NCBI GenBank assembly: GCA_019242395.1
Contig: JAFAVP010000070.1
Location: 1 to 32,580 of the forward strand
DNA: 32,580 nt
Reading direction: 5' to 3'
Source of the DNA: Alphaproteobacteria bacterium
Lineage (GTDB): Bacteria > Pseudomonadota > Alphaproteobacteria > Micropepsales > Micropepsaceae
Shown here: positions 10,058 to 19,159 of the stretch, piece after piece
Position numbering within the stretch: position 1 is the first letter of the stretch
Layout: the number at the start of each line of letters is the position of its first letter
Made by a program: the position numbers and the translations under genes
The notes under the pieces: generated by a model
What the model was told of the DNA's origin: nothing
The model's input: the letters and a program-made list of their open reading frames with translations, nothing else
The model's database searches: none

Positions 10058-10992
10058 CGGCGTTCGTCGTGGTCAATCCACATTCCGCCGGGGGCCGCAC
10101 CGGCCGTGAGTGGGCGATCATCGCGCAAGAACTGCGCGATGTGTATTCCGACTTGAAGGTCGCGGAGACCCGCAACCGCGGACAGGCGACGGCCCTGGTT
10201 CGCAATGCGTTGCAGGGAGGGTATCGCGAAATTGTTGCCGTTGGCGGTGACGGCACCATCAACGAAGCCATCAACGGCTTCTTCGATCAAGAACGGTCCA
10301 TCGCGCCGGATGCCGTGTTCAGTTTCATCACCAGCGGCACGGGCGGTGATTTCCGCAAGAGCTTCGGCATCGCGCCAAGCTGGCAAGCGGCGGTTGACCG
10401 CCTCAAAACGCGTTCTGCTACCCCGGTTGATGTCGGCCGCGTCTCCTGCCTCGGCGCCTTGGGCACTCCGCTCGTGCGCCACTTCATCAACATCGGATCG
10501 TTCGGGCTTTCCGGCGCGGTGGTGGATTCGGTCAACCGCGCCCGCATCGCCAAACTGTTTGGCGGCAAGTTCGCCTTCGGCTTTCACAGCGCTCTCGACA
10601 TGCTGACTTACAGGGAACGCGCGGTGCGCCTGCGCATCGACAACGGCTTCGACGAAACCGTCTCCGTTTCCACCGTCGCCATCGCCAACGGGCAATATTT
10701 CGGCGGCGGCATGCGCGTGGCGCCGAACGCGGAACCCGGCGATGGGGTGTTCGAGATCGTAGTCATGGGCGGCGTCCCCAAGAGCCAGGCCATGGCCGAG
10801 ACGAAGCTGCTCTACACCGGCACCCATATCGGCCGCCCGCATGTGCGCGCCTTCCGTGGAAGGAAGGTCACGGCGGCGGCGCTACCCGAGACCAAATGCC
10901 GGCCGGTGCTGATCGAGCTGGATGGCGAGAATGCTGGCCGGCTGCCTGCCACCTTCGACATCCTGCCCGGCGCGCTAAAGCTTCGGTGTTGA
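10054..10992 (+). CDS. Diacylglycerol/lipid kinase (DAGK catalytic domain)
   Basis: ATG at 10054 overlapping glpD stop (ATGA); VVVNPHSAGGRTGREW, VAVGGDGTINEAINGF, SGTGGDF motifs. Confidence 0.92.
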   Translation: MTAFVVVNPHSAGGRTGREWAIIAQELRDVYSDLKVAETRNRGQATALVRNALQGGYREIVAVGGDGTINEAINGFFDQERSIAPDAVFSFITSGTGGDFRKSFGIAPSWQAAVDRLKTRSATPVDVGRVSCLGALGTPLVRHFINIGSFGLSGAVVDSVNRARIAKLFGGKFAFGFHSALDMLTYRERAVRLRIDNGFDETVSVSTVAIANGQYFGGGMRVAPNAEPGDGVFEIVVMGGVPKSQAMAETKLLYTGTHIGRPHVRAFRGRKVTAAALPETKCRPVLIELDGENAGRLPATFDILPGALKLRC

Positions 10993-11085
10993 GGCACATT
11001 CCGCCAGCGTTCACCATAAAACCGCTCGGGTTTTGCACGCGCTCCTGCCCGCGGGCATGTTCCGCTGTTTCAACCGGTAAACAGA

Positions 11086-12756
11086 ATGGCAATGGATCGC
11101 AGCAGGCTGCGCTGGAACGGCTGGGGGTTCGCGGACCATGATGACCCGATTTCCCGCCGCAATGACGTCTGGGGCTGGCTCGCGGCAGAACTCGGCATGC
11201 CGAGCCTGCTTGCCACCCCGGCCCGCGCGCTGGAGGAGCTGACTCTTCCACCGTCACAGTTGGACGCGAAGGACCGTCAGGTGCTGAATATCCTTTTCCC
11301 AGAACGCGTTCGCGAGGACCTCTTCGAGCGCGCTCTCCACGCGCGGGGCCGCAGCTATCAGGACTTGTTGCGCCTCCGTGCTGGCGATCTTTCCGAGGCA
11401 CCGGATGCGGTGGTGTATCCCCGCTCCAGCGAAGATGTGCTGAAGCTGCTGGCATTCGCGTCCGAGCGCTCCGCCGCTGTCGTGCCCTATGGTGGCGGCA
11501 CGAGCGTGGTCGGTGGCGTTACCCCGCATCGGGGACAGCATCGCGCGGTCATATCCGTCGATATCGCCGAAATGGATCAGATCGAAGCGATCGACGAGCA
11601 ATCCCTTACCGTGTCCGCCCAGGCTGGAATCTATGGGCCGCCGCTAGAGGCAGCACTGAAAAGGCGTGGCCTCACGCTCGGGCACTATCCGCAATCCTTT
11701 GAGTTCTCGACCCTCGGTGGATGGGTCGCGCACCGCGGCGCCGGACAGGCCTCGAATCGTTACGGAAAAGCTGAGGATTGGCTGGTGGGCGCGGAACTTG
11801 CCACCCCCCGTGGCATGCTGCGCGACGGTGATTTGCCCGCGACGGCTACAGGCCCTCGTATCGGTGACATCGTTGCCGGTTCTGAAGGCGTTTTTGGAGT
11901 CATAACGAAGGCTACTGTGCGCGTCCGTCCCGCCCCCGCAGCGGTTGAGGGACGCGCCTACCTGTTTCGCGATTTCGCGCGCGGCGCCGCCGCTATTCGG
12001 GACTGCGTGCAGAGCGAAACCCCCGTGGCCACGCTGCGCCTTTCCGATGTTGAGGAGACGCGCTTCTCCCGCGCTTACGTGAGAGCCGGGCAGAGGCGGA
12101 GCGGTTGGGATCAGGCTTCCGGTGTTGCCTTGGCGTTGGCATCCTTCAAGCGCCCGTGCGTTCTCATCGCGCAGTTTGAAGGTACGAAAGTGACGGTGCG
12201 CTTCGGACGGCAGAGATTTTCCCGAATCGCTCGGCACCACGGCGCGATCCCGCTTGGCTCCGGGCCCGCGATGCAATGGCGGGAAGCGCGATTTCAAGCG
12301 CCGTATCTCCGGGACCCCATGCTGGATCGTGGGCTGGGTGTCGATACGCTTGAAACCGCAACCAGCTGGTCAAAGTTGCACGGACTTTATACTGCCGTGA
12401 AAGCCGCGCTCGAACAGGGGATTGCGGCAAGCGTACCGCGCCCCGGCGCAAAAGGGATTGTGATGTGCCACATCAGCCATTCCTATCCGGATGGTGCGAG
12501 CCTCTATTTCACCTACATCTTTCCTCGCACGCTGGACGGTGACGACGTCGCGCAGTGGCTCGCGATCAAGCGGACGGCATCGGATGCGATTCTGGCGAAC
12601 GGCGGTACAATCAGCCACCATCACGGCGTGGGAGCAGATCATCTGCCGTGGATGGCGCAGGAGAAGGGCGCGCTCGGCATCGAAGTACTGCGCGCGATCA
12701 AGCGCACGCTCGATCCAAAAGGGGTTCTCAATCCCGGAAAACTCATTCCGCTGTAA
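11086..12756 (+). CDS. FAD-binding oxidase, alkyldihydroxyacetonephosphate synthase (AGPS)-like
   Basis: VVPYGGGTSVVGGV, TLGGWVAHRGAGQASNRYGKAEDWLVG, VAGSEGVFGVITKATVRVRP, and C-terminal GGTISHHHGVGADHLPW typical of AGPS-type FAD_binding_4 proteins. Confidence 0.88.
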   Translation: MAMDRSRLRWNGWGFADHDDPISRRNDVWGWLAAELGMPSLLATPARALEELTLPPSQLDAKDRQVLNILFPERVREDLFERALHARGRSYQDLLRLRAGDLSEAPDAVVYPRSSEDVLKLLAFASERSAAVVPYGGGTSVVGGVTPHRGQHRAVISVDIAEMDQIEAIDEQSLTVSAQAGIYGPPLEAALKRRGLTLGHYPQSFEFSTLGGWVAHRGAGQASNRYGKAEDWLVGAELATPRGMLRDGDLPATATGPRIGDIVAGSEGVFGVITKATVRVRPAPAAVEGRAYLFRDFARGAAAIRDCVQSETPVATLRLSDVEETRFSRAYVRAGQRRSGWDQASGVALALASFKRPCVLIAQFEGTKVTVRFGRQRFSRIARHHGAIPLGSGPAMQWREARFQAPYLRDPMLDRGLGVDTLETATSWSKLHGLYTAVKAALEQGIAASVPRPGAKGIVMCHISHSYPDGASLYFTYIFPRTLDGDDVAQWLAIKRTASDAILANGGTISHHHGVGADHLPWMAQEKGALGIEVLRAIKRTLDPKGVLNPGKLIPL

Positions 12757-13687
12757 GCGCCTCTCCAAGCGCCTTGGCGGCTGCCGCGAGCGCCTCGGCG
12801 GCCTGCGGTAGCACCGATTGCAGATAGATGAAATCATGGACCATGTCGGGATAGTCCCGCAGCGTCACCGGGACGCCCGCGCCACGCAGCTGTTCTGCGT
12901 AGGCAAGTCCTTCATCGTGCAAAGGATCGAAGCCAGCGATCATGATGTAGGCTGGGGGAAGTTGTTTGAAATTTTCCGCCAGCAATGGCGATGCCTTGGG
13001 GCTCGCCCTGTCGGCGTCCACCGCAAAATACTGACTGAAAAACCAGTCGAGCGTGTTTGCGTCCAGCAAATAGTCCTCCGCGAACTCGCGGCGCGATGCG
13101 GTTTGCGCATCAATGTGCGTAACGGGGAACAACAACATCTGGAAACCCAGTGCTGGCCCGCCAGTGTCACGTGCCATCTGACTTATGACGGCAGCAAGGG
13201 CCGCCCCCGCAGAGTCGCCGCCGACCGCCAGCCGGTTGGCATCGACACCCAGCTGCGCAGCGTTGGTCTCGATCCAGTTCACGGCTGCAAACGCATCGTC
13301 CACAGCCGTCGGAAACCGGTGCTCCGGGGCCAGGCGATACGCGACCGAAATCACTCGGCACTTCGATCCATTCGCAAGCAGACGGCAAAGCCCGTCATGC
13401 GTGTCGATGCTGCCGATGACGAAGCCCCCGCCGTGGAAGAACACAAGCGTCGCTTGCGGTTCGCTTCCCGAAGCGATGGGCGAATAGCTTCGCGCTGGGA
13501 TGTCGCCGCCTGCCACGGGAACACTGAAGTTTGCAATTTGTCCGATGGTAACGTCCTTTGGCCCGACTGCCTCCATCAACGCCGCCATCGTCCCCCGCGC
13601 GGCTGCCGCCTCCAACTGCCACAGCTTGGGAACAGGCTGGGCCATCAATTGGTCCAGGAACGCCTTCCAAACTGGATCGAGGGGCAT
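12743..13687 (-). CDS. Alpha/beta hydrolase, hormone-sensitive-lipase family esterase
   Basis: FFHGGGFVIGS oxyanion hole, VGGDSAGAALAA nucleophile elbow, YDMVHDF-type His region (DYPDMVHDF). Confidence 0.92.
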   Translation of the reverse strand: MPLDPVWKAFLDQLMAQPVPKLWQLEAAAARGTMAALMEAVGPKDVTIGQIANFSVPVAGGDIPARSYSPIASGSEPQATLVFFHGGGFVIGSIDTHDGLCRLLANGSKCRVISVAYRLAPEHRFPTAVDDAFAAVNWIETNAAQLGVDANRLAVGGDSAGAALAAVISQMARDTGGPALGFQMLLFPVTHIDAQTASRREFAEDYLLDANTLDWFFSQYFAVDADRASPKASPLLAENFKQLPPAYIMIAGFDPLHDEGLAYAEQLRGAGVPVTLRDYPDMVHDFIYLQSVLPQAAEALAAAAKALGEALTAE

Positions 13688-13753
13688 GGTGCAGCGCTTA
13701 ACGTGCGCTGAACTCAAAGCGCAAGGGCAGCATACCTTGGATAACTGCGAGGC

Positions 13754-13969
13754 TCAGTGAATGGTCAGGGGAACGCTCGGATCCAGGCGCCGGGCCAGGA
13801 TGTCGTCCAGCAACAGTGACAGGGACTGCCAAAAATGTACCCGCTCGCTCTGGCCGTCTGATGCGAGTGCAATGATCGCGTGTTGCGCGAGATGGCGCGC
13901 CGCAGTGCCATGCTCAAGCACAAGATCCGCAGCAAGTTCGCATAGATCGCCCGTTCGCATGTGCATCAT
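13754..13969 (-). CDS. Small hypothetical protein
   Basis: 71 aa, ADLVLEHGTAARHLAQHAIIALASDGQSERVHFWQSLSLLLDDIL; resembles small alphaproteobacterial helical proteins. Confidence 0.55.
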   Translation of the reverse strand: MMHMRTGDLCELAADLVLEHGTAARHLAQHAIIALASDGQSERVHFWQSLSLLLDDILARRLDPSVPLTIH

Positions 13970-13995
13970 CTAAGCATATTAACGTAAGCGCCCGG

Positions 13996-14439
13996 TTAAC
14001 GCCGGCAATATTCCGCATAGTCGCCCACTTTGATTTCGCCGCCGCACCGCACGACGCAGCAGACGCCTGCGCGCCATAGGGGGCGCAGCGCTGCGCGCAG
14101 GCTCTCGCGCGCGCGGTCCATCAGCTGGCACGGCCGCGTCTCCATCGTGATCTGCAACTCCACCTCGCCGATGCGCAGGACGCCACCGGCTTCTTGCGGC
14201 CGCTACAGATGGGCGAGCAGCAAATTGGCGCGGCGCGTTACCCACGGCAACTCGACACCGAGATCGCGGCAGGCGTCCTCCCAACCTTCCCGAAACAGCA
14301 CCGTGACCTGCCGGCCCTTCTTGGCGCCGCGTGCGTCCCCCGCAATACCGCGTTCCAGCGAAATGGAGGCGCTGGTCATCTCTTCAATCGGCGCCCCAAG
14401 CTCAGTCACGCGCGCAATGCCAACCAGACGGCCCATCAT
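13996..14439 (-). pseudogene. MOSC-domain protein interrupted by in-frame TAG
   Basis: One 148-codon frame: MMGRLVGIARVTELG...RRANLLLAHL[*]RPQEAGGVLRIGEVELQITMETRPCQLMDRARESLRAALRPLWRAGVCCVVRCGGEIKVGDYAEYCRR*. The amber is at 14203-14205; the C-terminal MOSC part remains intact in the same frame. Confidence 0.85.
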
Positions 14440-16307
14440 GGAATCTCAATCACGCCGGGCATTAACGGCCGGGCGTATAGCGCTTCCACCAGCAGATGCC
14501 GTCGTTCCAACGTCGCGCGCTGGTTCACGTAGCCTTTGTCGGTGATCTCGTTACCATCGATGGAGGGCGGCTCCAGCATGAGCATCGCGCGGCGAATGCG
14601 CCCCGAAGAACCGCCGCACTGCTTGTTGTGCTCCGCGAGCCGCTCGCGCAGGAATGCCTGAACCTTCGGGCTTTGCAGAACGGCTTCAGCGCCGGAGAGC
14701 GAATCATCTCCCGCAATGTCCTTCGCGGCTGAGATGTTTGGCCACGCGAGCAACCCGATGAAGGGCTTGTCGAGCCCGGAGATCACACAATCTTGAATCA
14801 GCGGCGACGCAGCAGCGATGACCTCCGCGCGCAAGGTGCCGACCGAAACCCAGGTGCCCGATGCCAGCTTGAAGTCCTCCGTCACACGGCCGTCGAATAC
14901 CAAACCCTGTTCCGGATCGTTCTCGTCGATGAATTTGGCGGCATCGCCGAGGCGATAGAAGCCCTCCTCATCGAAGGCGGCAGCGGTGAGATCAGGCCGG
15001 TGGAGATAGCCCGGCGTCACCGTCGGCCCTTTCACCCGTACTTCCATTTTCAACCCGTTGGGCACTAGCTTGAGTTCAATGCCAGGCAGCGGCAGGCCTA
15101 TAAGCCCCACCCGCTCAGTGGCCCAATGCACCACCGTGATGCCCTGCGTTTCCGTGGCGCCGTACATCGTGGTCAACGGGACGCGAAAGCCTGTGGCGGC
15201 AATCGCCAGGGCCTGGAAGCGGTCGGCGATGTCCTGGCTCAAGGTGGCGCCGCCATAACCGGAAAAGCGCAGATTGGCGAAGAACTTGTCGCGCAACGCG
15301 GCGTCATGCTCCATGGCATCGCACAACCAGCCGAACGCTACCGGCGCGGAGGCGAATGTTCTCGGCGAAATTTCGCGCAAGTTTCGGATGGTTTCGTCGA
15401 ATAGGCCCGGCAGCGGCTTGCCGGCATCTAGATACATCGTGCCGCCCGCGTTGAGATTGCCGTTGAAGGTGATGTTGCCCGCGGAGATGTGATTCCACGG
15501 CATCCATTCGAGACTGAGTGCAGTCTCCTCTTCACCTTCTGTTCGCAGCGCATCCATCGCCGCGATCACAGCACACATCATCCCGTGCGTCTGGATCACG
15601 CCTTTCGGCAGACCGGTAGAGCCAGAGGTGAATAAATATTTTGCGACCGTCGCGTGATCGATAGTGCCAATCGAAGCCGCCACACCGCGCGTCGGTTTAG
15701 TAGTGATGAGATCGGCATAGGATGTGGTCGCGCGATCGGAGACTGGAATGACCGTGACCACTTCCTCGTCCGTCAATCCAAGATTTGTAAGCGCGCGGGA
15801 ATAGTACGGGCCCTGCTCCGCGAAGATCATCTTCGGTTTCGCGGTGGCGAAAACGTGCCGCAACTTGCCGTGATCCATGCTCATCAAGGAGTACGCCACC
15901 GAGACCGGCGCCACTGGCATGCGCGCCTTCATTGCGCCTAGCATCATCACGGCATGCGCGATGGAATTTCCCGAAAGGATCATCAGCGGCGCATCTGGCC
16001 CCAGCCCGCGATCGAGCATTGCCTGCGCGACCGCATCGGCGCGCGCGTTTATTTCGCCATAGGTGATGAACCGCCAGTCGCCCGTTGCGCCTCCCTCAAG
16101 GGGTGTGCGCTCTGCGACGAAATTGCGCTCGGGATGCTGGCTCGCGCGCAGCTCCAGCAGGTGCGCGATGGAGCGGTGCATCGGGCCCAACGGATATCTC
16201 GAACGAAGGAAAACGGTGCCCCCGGCCGGCCACCGCACCTCAACCGCGGGCGGTTTCATGGGGATCGGCTTGAACGGCGGCAGCACCGCCTTGATCAGTA
16301 TATTCAC
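14436..16307 (-). CDS. Feruloyl-CoA synthase-like AMP-dependent acyl-CoA ligase
   Basis: KYLFTSGSTGLPKGVIQTHGMM, LTTMYGATETQG, FYRLGDAAKFID; overall similar to the feruloyl-CoA synthase family. Confidence 0.87.
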   Translation of the reverse strand: MNILIKAVLPPFKPIPMKPPAVEVRWPAGGTVFLRSRYPLGPMHRSIAHLLELRASQHPERNFVAERTPLEGGATGDWRFITYGEINARADAVAQAMLDRGLGPDAPLMILSGNSIAHAVMMLGAMKARMPVAPVSVAYSLMSMDHGKLRHVFATAKPKMIFAEQGPYYSRALTNLGLTDEEVVTVIPVSDRATTSYADLITTKPTRGVAASIGTIDHATVAKYLFTSGSTGLPKGVIQTHGMMCAVIAAMDALRTEGEEETALSLEWMPWNHISAGNITFNGNLNAGGTMYLDAGKPLPGLFDETIRNLREISPRTFASAPVAFGWLCDAMEHDAALRDKFFANLRFSGYGGATLSQDIADRFQALAIAATGFRVPLTTMYGATETQGITVVHWATERVGLIGLPLPGIELKLVPNGLKMEVRVKGPTVTPGYLHRPDLTAAAFDEEGFYRLGDAAKFIDENDPEQGLVFDGRVTEDFKLASGTWVSVGTLRAEVIAAASPLIQDCVISGLDKPFIGLLAWPNISAAKDIAGDDSLSGAEAVLQSPKVQAFLRERLAEHNKQCGGSSGRIRRAMLMLEPPSIDGNEITDKGYVNQRATLERRHLLVEALYARPLMPGVIEIP

Positions 16308-16385
16308 GGCCGTTCCTCTTCTGCCCGCCTACCGTCCGGCAACAATCTATCCTATATCTTCGGGCGCCGGTTGCGGAATTCACGA

Positions 16386-17594
16386 ATGACTGCGCGAAGT
16401 GTCCTGCTCGTCATCGGCGGCGGTATTGCCGCCTACAAATCGCTGGAGCTGATCCGCCGGCTCAGGGAGCGCGGATTTGCCGTGCGCGCGATTCTGACCA
16501 GCGCGGGCGCTGAGTTCGTAACGTCCCTTTCGGTTTCCGCGCTGGCGGGCGAGAAGGTGTTTCAGGACATCTTCAGCCTCACCGATGAAGCGGAGATGGG
16601 GCACATCCAGCTGTCGCGCGCGGCGGATCTGCTGGTGGTTGCGCCCGCCACCGCTGACCTGATGGCAAAGCTCGCGAACGGGCACGCCAACGATCTCGCT
16701 TCGACCGCGCTGCTCGCCACGGACAAGCGGGTGCTGATGGCGCCGGCGATGAATGTGCGGATGTGGAATCATCCCGCCACGCAGCGCAATATCGCGACAC
16801 TGAAGAAGGATGGCGTGCTGCTTATTGGCCCAAACGACGGCGAAATGGCGTGCGGCGAATTCGGCCCCGGCCGCATGGCGGAGCCGGAGGAGATTGTAGC
16901 CGCGATTGAGTCCGCCTTGCCGGACTCTGCGTCCGGCCCATTAGCTGGGTTCAAAGCCCTAGTGACCTCGGGGCCAACGCAGGAGCCGCTCGATCCGGTC
17001 CGTTTCATCGCCAACCGCTCTTCCGGAAAGCAGGGTTATGCGATCGCTGGGGCGCTGGCAGACTCCGGCGCACAAACCACACTGGTTTCCGGTCCGGTGG
17101 AGATTGCGCCACCATTGCGAGTGAAGCTGGTGAAGGTGCAGACCGCACGTGAGATGCTGGCAGCCTGTGAATCCGCCTTGCCCGTGGACATTGCGGTATT
17201 CACGGCGGCCGTATCTGACTGGCGGCCGGACAAAGTGTTTAACAGCAAGCTGAAGAAGCGCGAGGGCGGCAGCGTTCCCGATATTCAGCTGACGGCCAAT
17301 CCAGATATTCTCTCCATCATCGCGCACGGATCGAAGCGGCCTGCCCTAGTCATCGGCTTCGCCGCTGAAACGGATGATGTAGTGGCGCATGCGCGAGCGA
17401 AACGGACGAAGAAGGGCTGCGACTGGATCATGGCGAACGATGTTTCGCCCTCGACCGGTATCATGGGCGGCGAAAACAATACGGTGCATCTCATCACCGC
17501 AACTGGCGTTGAAGATTGGCCGCAGATGAGCAAACGCGACGTGGGCCGAAGGCTGGCCGCCCGCATTGCCCAGGCGTTGGGCAAAGCTGCGTGA
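16386..17594 (+). CDS. coaBC: Bifunctional phosphopantothenoylcysteine decarboxylase / phosphopantothenate-cysteine ligase
   Basis: [86 protein letters not shown]. Confidence 0.96.
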   Translation: MTARSVLLVIGGGIAAYKSLELIRRLRERGFAVRAILTSAGAEFVTSLSVSALAGEKVFQDIFSLTDEAEMGHIQLSRAADLLVVAPATADLMAKLANGHANDLASTALLATDKRVLMAPAMNVRMWNHPATQRNIATLKKDGVLLIGPNDGEMACGEFGPGRMAEPEEIVAAIESALPDSASGPLAGFKALVTSGPTQEPLDPVRFIANRSSGKQGYAIAGALADSGAQTTLVSGPVEIAPPLRVKLVKVQTAREMLAACESALPVDIAVFTAAVSDWRPDKVFNSKLKKREGGSVPDIQLTANPDILSIIAHGSKRPALVIGFAAETDDVVAHARAKRTKKGCDWIMANDVSPSTGIMGGENNTVHLITATGVEDWPQMSKRDVGRRLAARIAQALGKAA

Positions 17595-18031
17595 AAGTCC
17601 CGATAAAGCGTCTGCCACATTCGCAAGACCTGCCGCTGCCGGCCTACGCGACTGCGGGTTCCGCGGGCATGGATTTGCTCGCCGCTATCGATGGCGAGAT
17701 TGGCGTCAATCCGGCAGCGCGCGTCACGGTGCCGACGGGCCTCGTCGTCGCTCTACCGGAGGGATATGAGGCGCAAATCCGCCCCCGCTCCGGGTTGGCG
17801 CTCCACCACGGTGTCACCTTACTCAATGCGCCCGGCACCATCGACAGCGACTATCGCGGTGAGATCAAGGTCATTGTCATCAATCTTGGCGATACGCCGT
17901 TCCGGATTGCTCGGGGCATGAAGATCGCACAGATGGTGATCGCACGGCACGAGCGAGTCGAATTGTTCGAAGCAGATGAAATGCCTGCCACCAAGCGCGC
18001 CGCCGGCGGCTTCGGCTCGACGGGTTACTGA
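17591..18031 (+). CDS. dut: dUTP diphosphatase
   Basis: GTG at 17591 overlapping coa[63 protein letters not shown]. Confidence 0.97.
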   Translation: MKVPIKRLPHSQDLPLPAYATAGSAGMDLLAAIDGEIGVNPAARVTVPTGLVVALPEGYEAQIRPRSGLALHHGVTLLNAPGTIDSDYRGEIKVIVINLGDTPFRIARGMKIAQMVIARHERVELFEADEMPATKRAAGGFGSTGY

Positions 18032-18040
18032 AGAGGGCAC

Positions 18041-19006
18041 ATGCGAGAGGCACACAAGCCCGGTCGCGGGCGGATCTACAACAATATCACCGAAACAATC
18101 GGTGACACACCGCTGGTTCGGCTGAACCGTATGGCGAATGACGCTGGGGTGAAGGCCGAAATTCTGCTCAAACTGGAGTTCTTCAACCCCATCAGCAGCG
18201 TGAAGGACCGCATTGGCGTCGCGATGATTGAGGCCATGGAAGCAAAAGGTCTCATCTCGCCTGGCAACAGCGTGCTCGTCGAACCGACTAGCGGCAACAC
18301 AGGCATCGCGCTCGCCTTCGTCGCGGCCGCCAAAGGATACCGCATCATCGTGACGATGCCGGAATCAGTGTCGATAGAGCGTCGCAAGATGCTGGCACTG
18401 TTTGGCGCAGAATTGGTGCTCACCGAAGCCGCAAAGGGCATGCGCGGCGCCATCGCGCGCGCCCACGAAATCATCGCCACCACCCCGAACGCTGTCATGC
18501 CACAGCAATTCGAAAACCCTGCCAATCCAGACATTCACCGCCGCACCACGGCAGAAGAAATCTGGCGGGACACAGACGGCAAAGTGGATGTGGTTGTTTC
18601 CGGTGTAGGAACCGGTGGCACCATCACTGGGGTCGGACAGGTGCTCAAGGCTCGCAAGCCCTCGCTGCGCATGATCGCGCTGGAGCCAGAAGATTCGGCC
18701 GTGCTGTCAGGCGGCGATCCGGGGCCGCACCCGATTCAGGGTATCGGCGCGGGCTTTGTCCCCGCTATTCTGGACCGTGAGGTCATTGACGAAGTGATCA
18801 CAATTCCGGCCGCTCTCGCCTTCGAAACCGCCCGCAAGGTAGCGAAGCTTGAGGGTATCCCGGTGGGCATTTCCTCGGGTGCGGCCGTCGCCGGCGCACT
18901 TCAGGTCGCGACGCGCCCAGCGCTGGAGGGAAAAACCATTGTCACCATCATTCCCTCCTTCGCTGAACGCTATCTCTCCACGGCACTGTTCGAGGGCATT
19001 GCCTAA
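18041..19006 (+). CDS. cysK: Cysteine synthase A (O-acetylserine sulfhydrylase)
   Basis: [66 protein letters not shown]. Confidence 0.97.
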   Translation: MREAHKPGRGRIYNNITETIGDTPLVRLNRMANDAGVKAEILLKLEFFNPISSVKDRIGVAMIEAMEAKGLISPGNSVLVEPTSGNTGIALAFVAAAKGYRIIVTMPESVSIERRKMLALFGAELVLTEAAKGMRGAIARAHEIIATTPNAVMPQQFENPANPDIHRRTTAEEIWRDTDGKVDVVVSGVGTGGTITGVGQVLKARKPSLRMIALEPEDSAVLSGGDPGPHPIQGIGAGFVPAILDREVIDEVITIPAALAFETARKVAKLEGIPVGISSGAAVAGALQVATRPALEGKTIVTIIPSFAERYLSTALFEGIA

Positions 19007-19159
19007 CACTGATTCTTTAAGCAGGCACGGGATCATCCGCACGCCCGATTCTCCGCCCATTCTCCACGCTGTAATGTTGAGCTCAGACCATCTGCGCCGC
19101 GCGAGCCCCTCATTAAATCTCGTTCTCCACCTGTTCCCAAGCGGTAAGACGGGTGTATC

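Noticed and set aside
12818-13711. 297-aa plus-strand ORF antisense to the HSL-type esterase
   Set aside because: Shadow ORF; the esterase has HGGG and GDSAG motifs.
14203-14205. Genome-wide UAG recoding as the cause of the MOSC amber
   Set aside because: TAG is used as the normal terminator for rpmG, purD and the DUF3828-like gene in this window.
15954-16385. Upstream 144-codon extension of the coaBC ORF
   Set aside because: Antisense to the feruloyl-CoA-synthase-like gene; CoaBC homology begins at [19 protein letters not shown] (16386).
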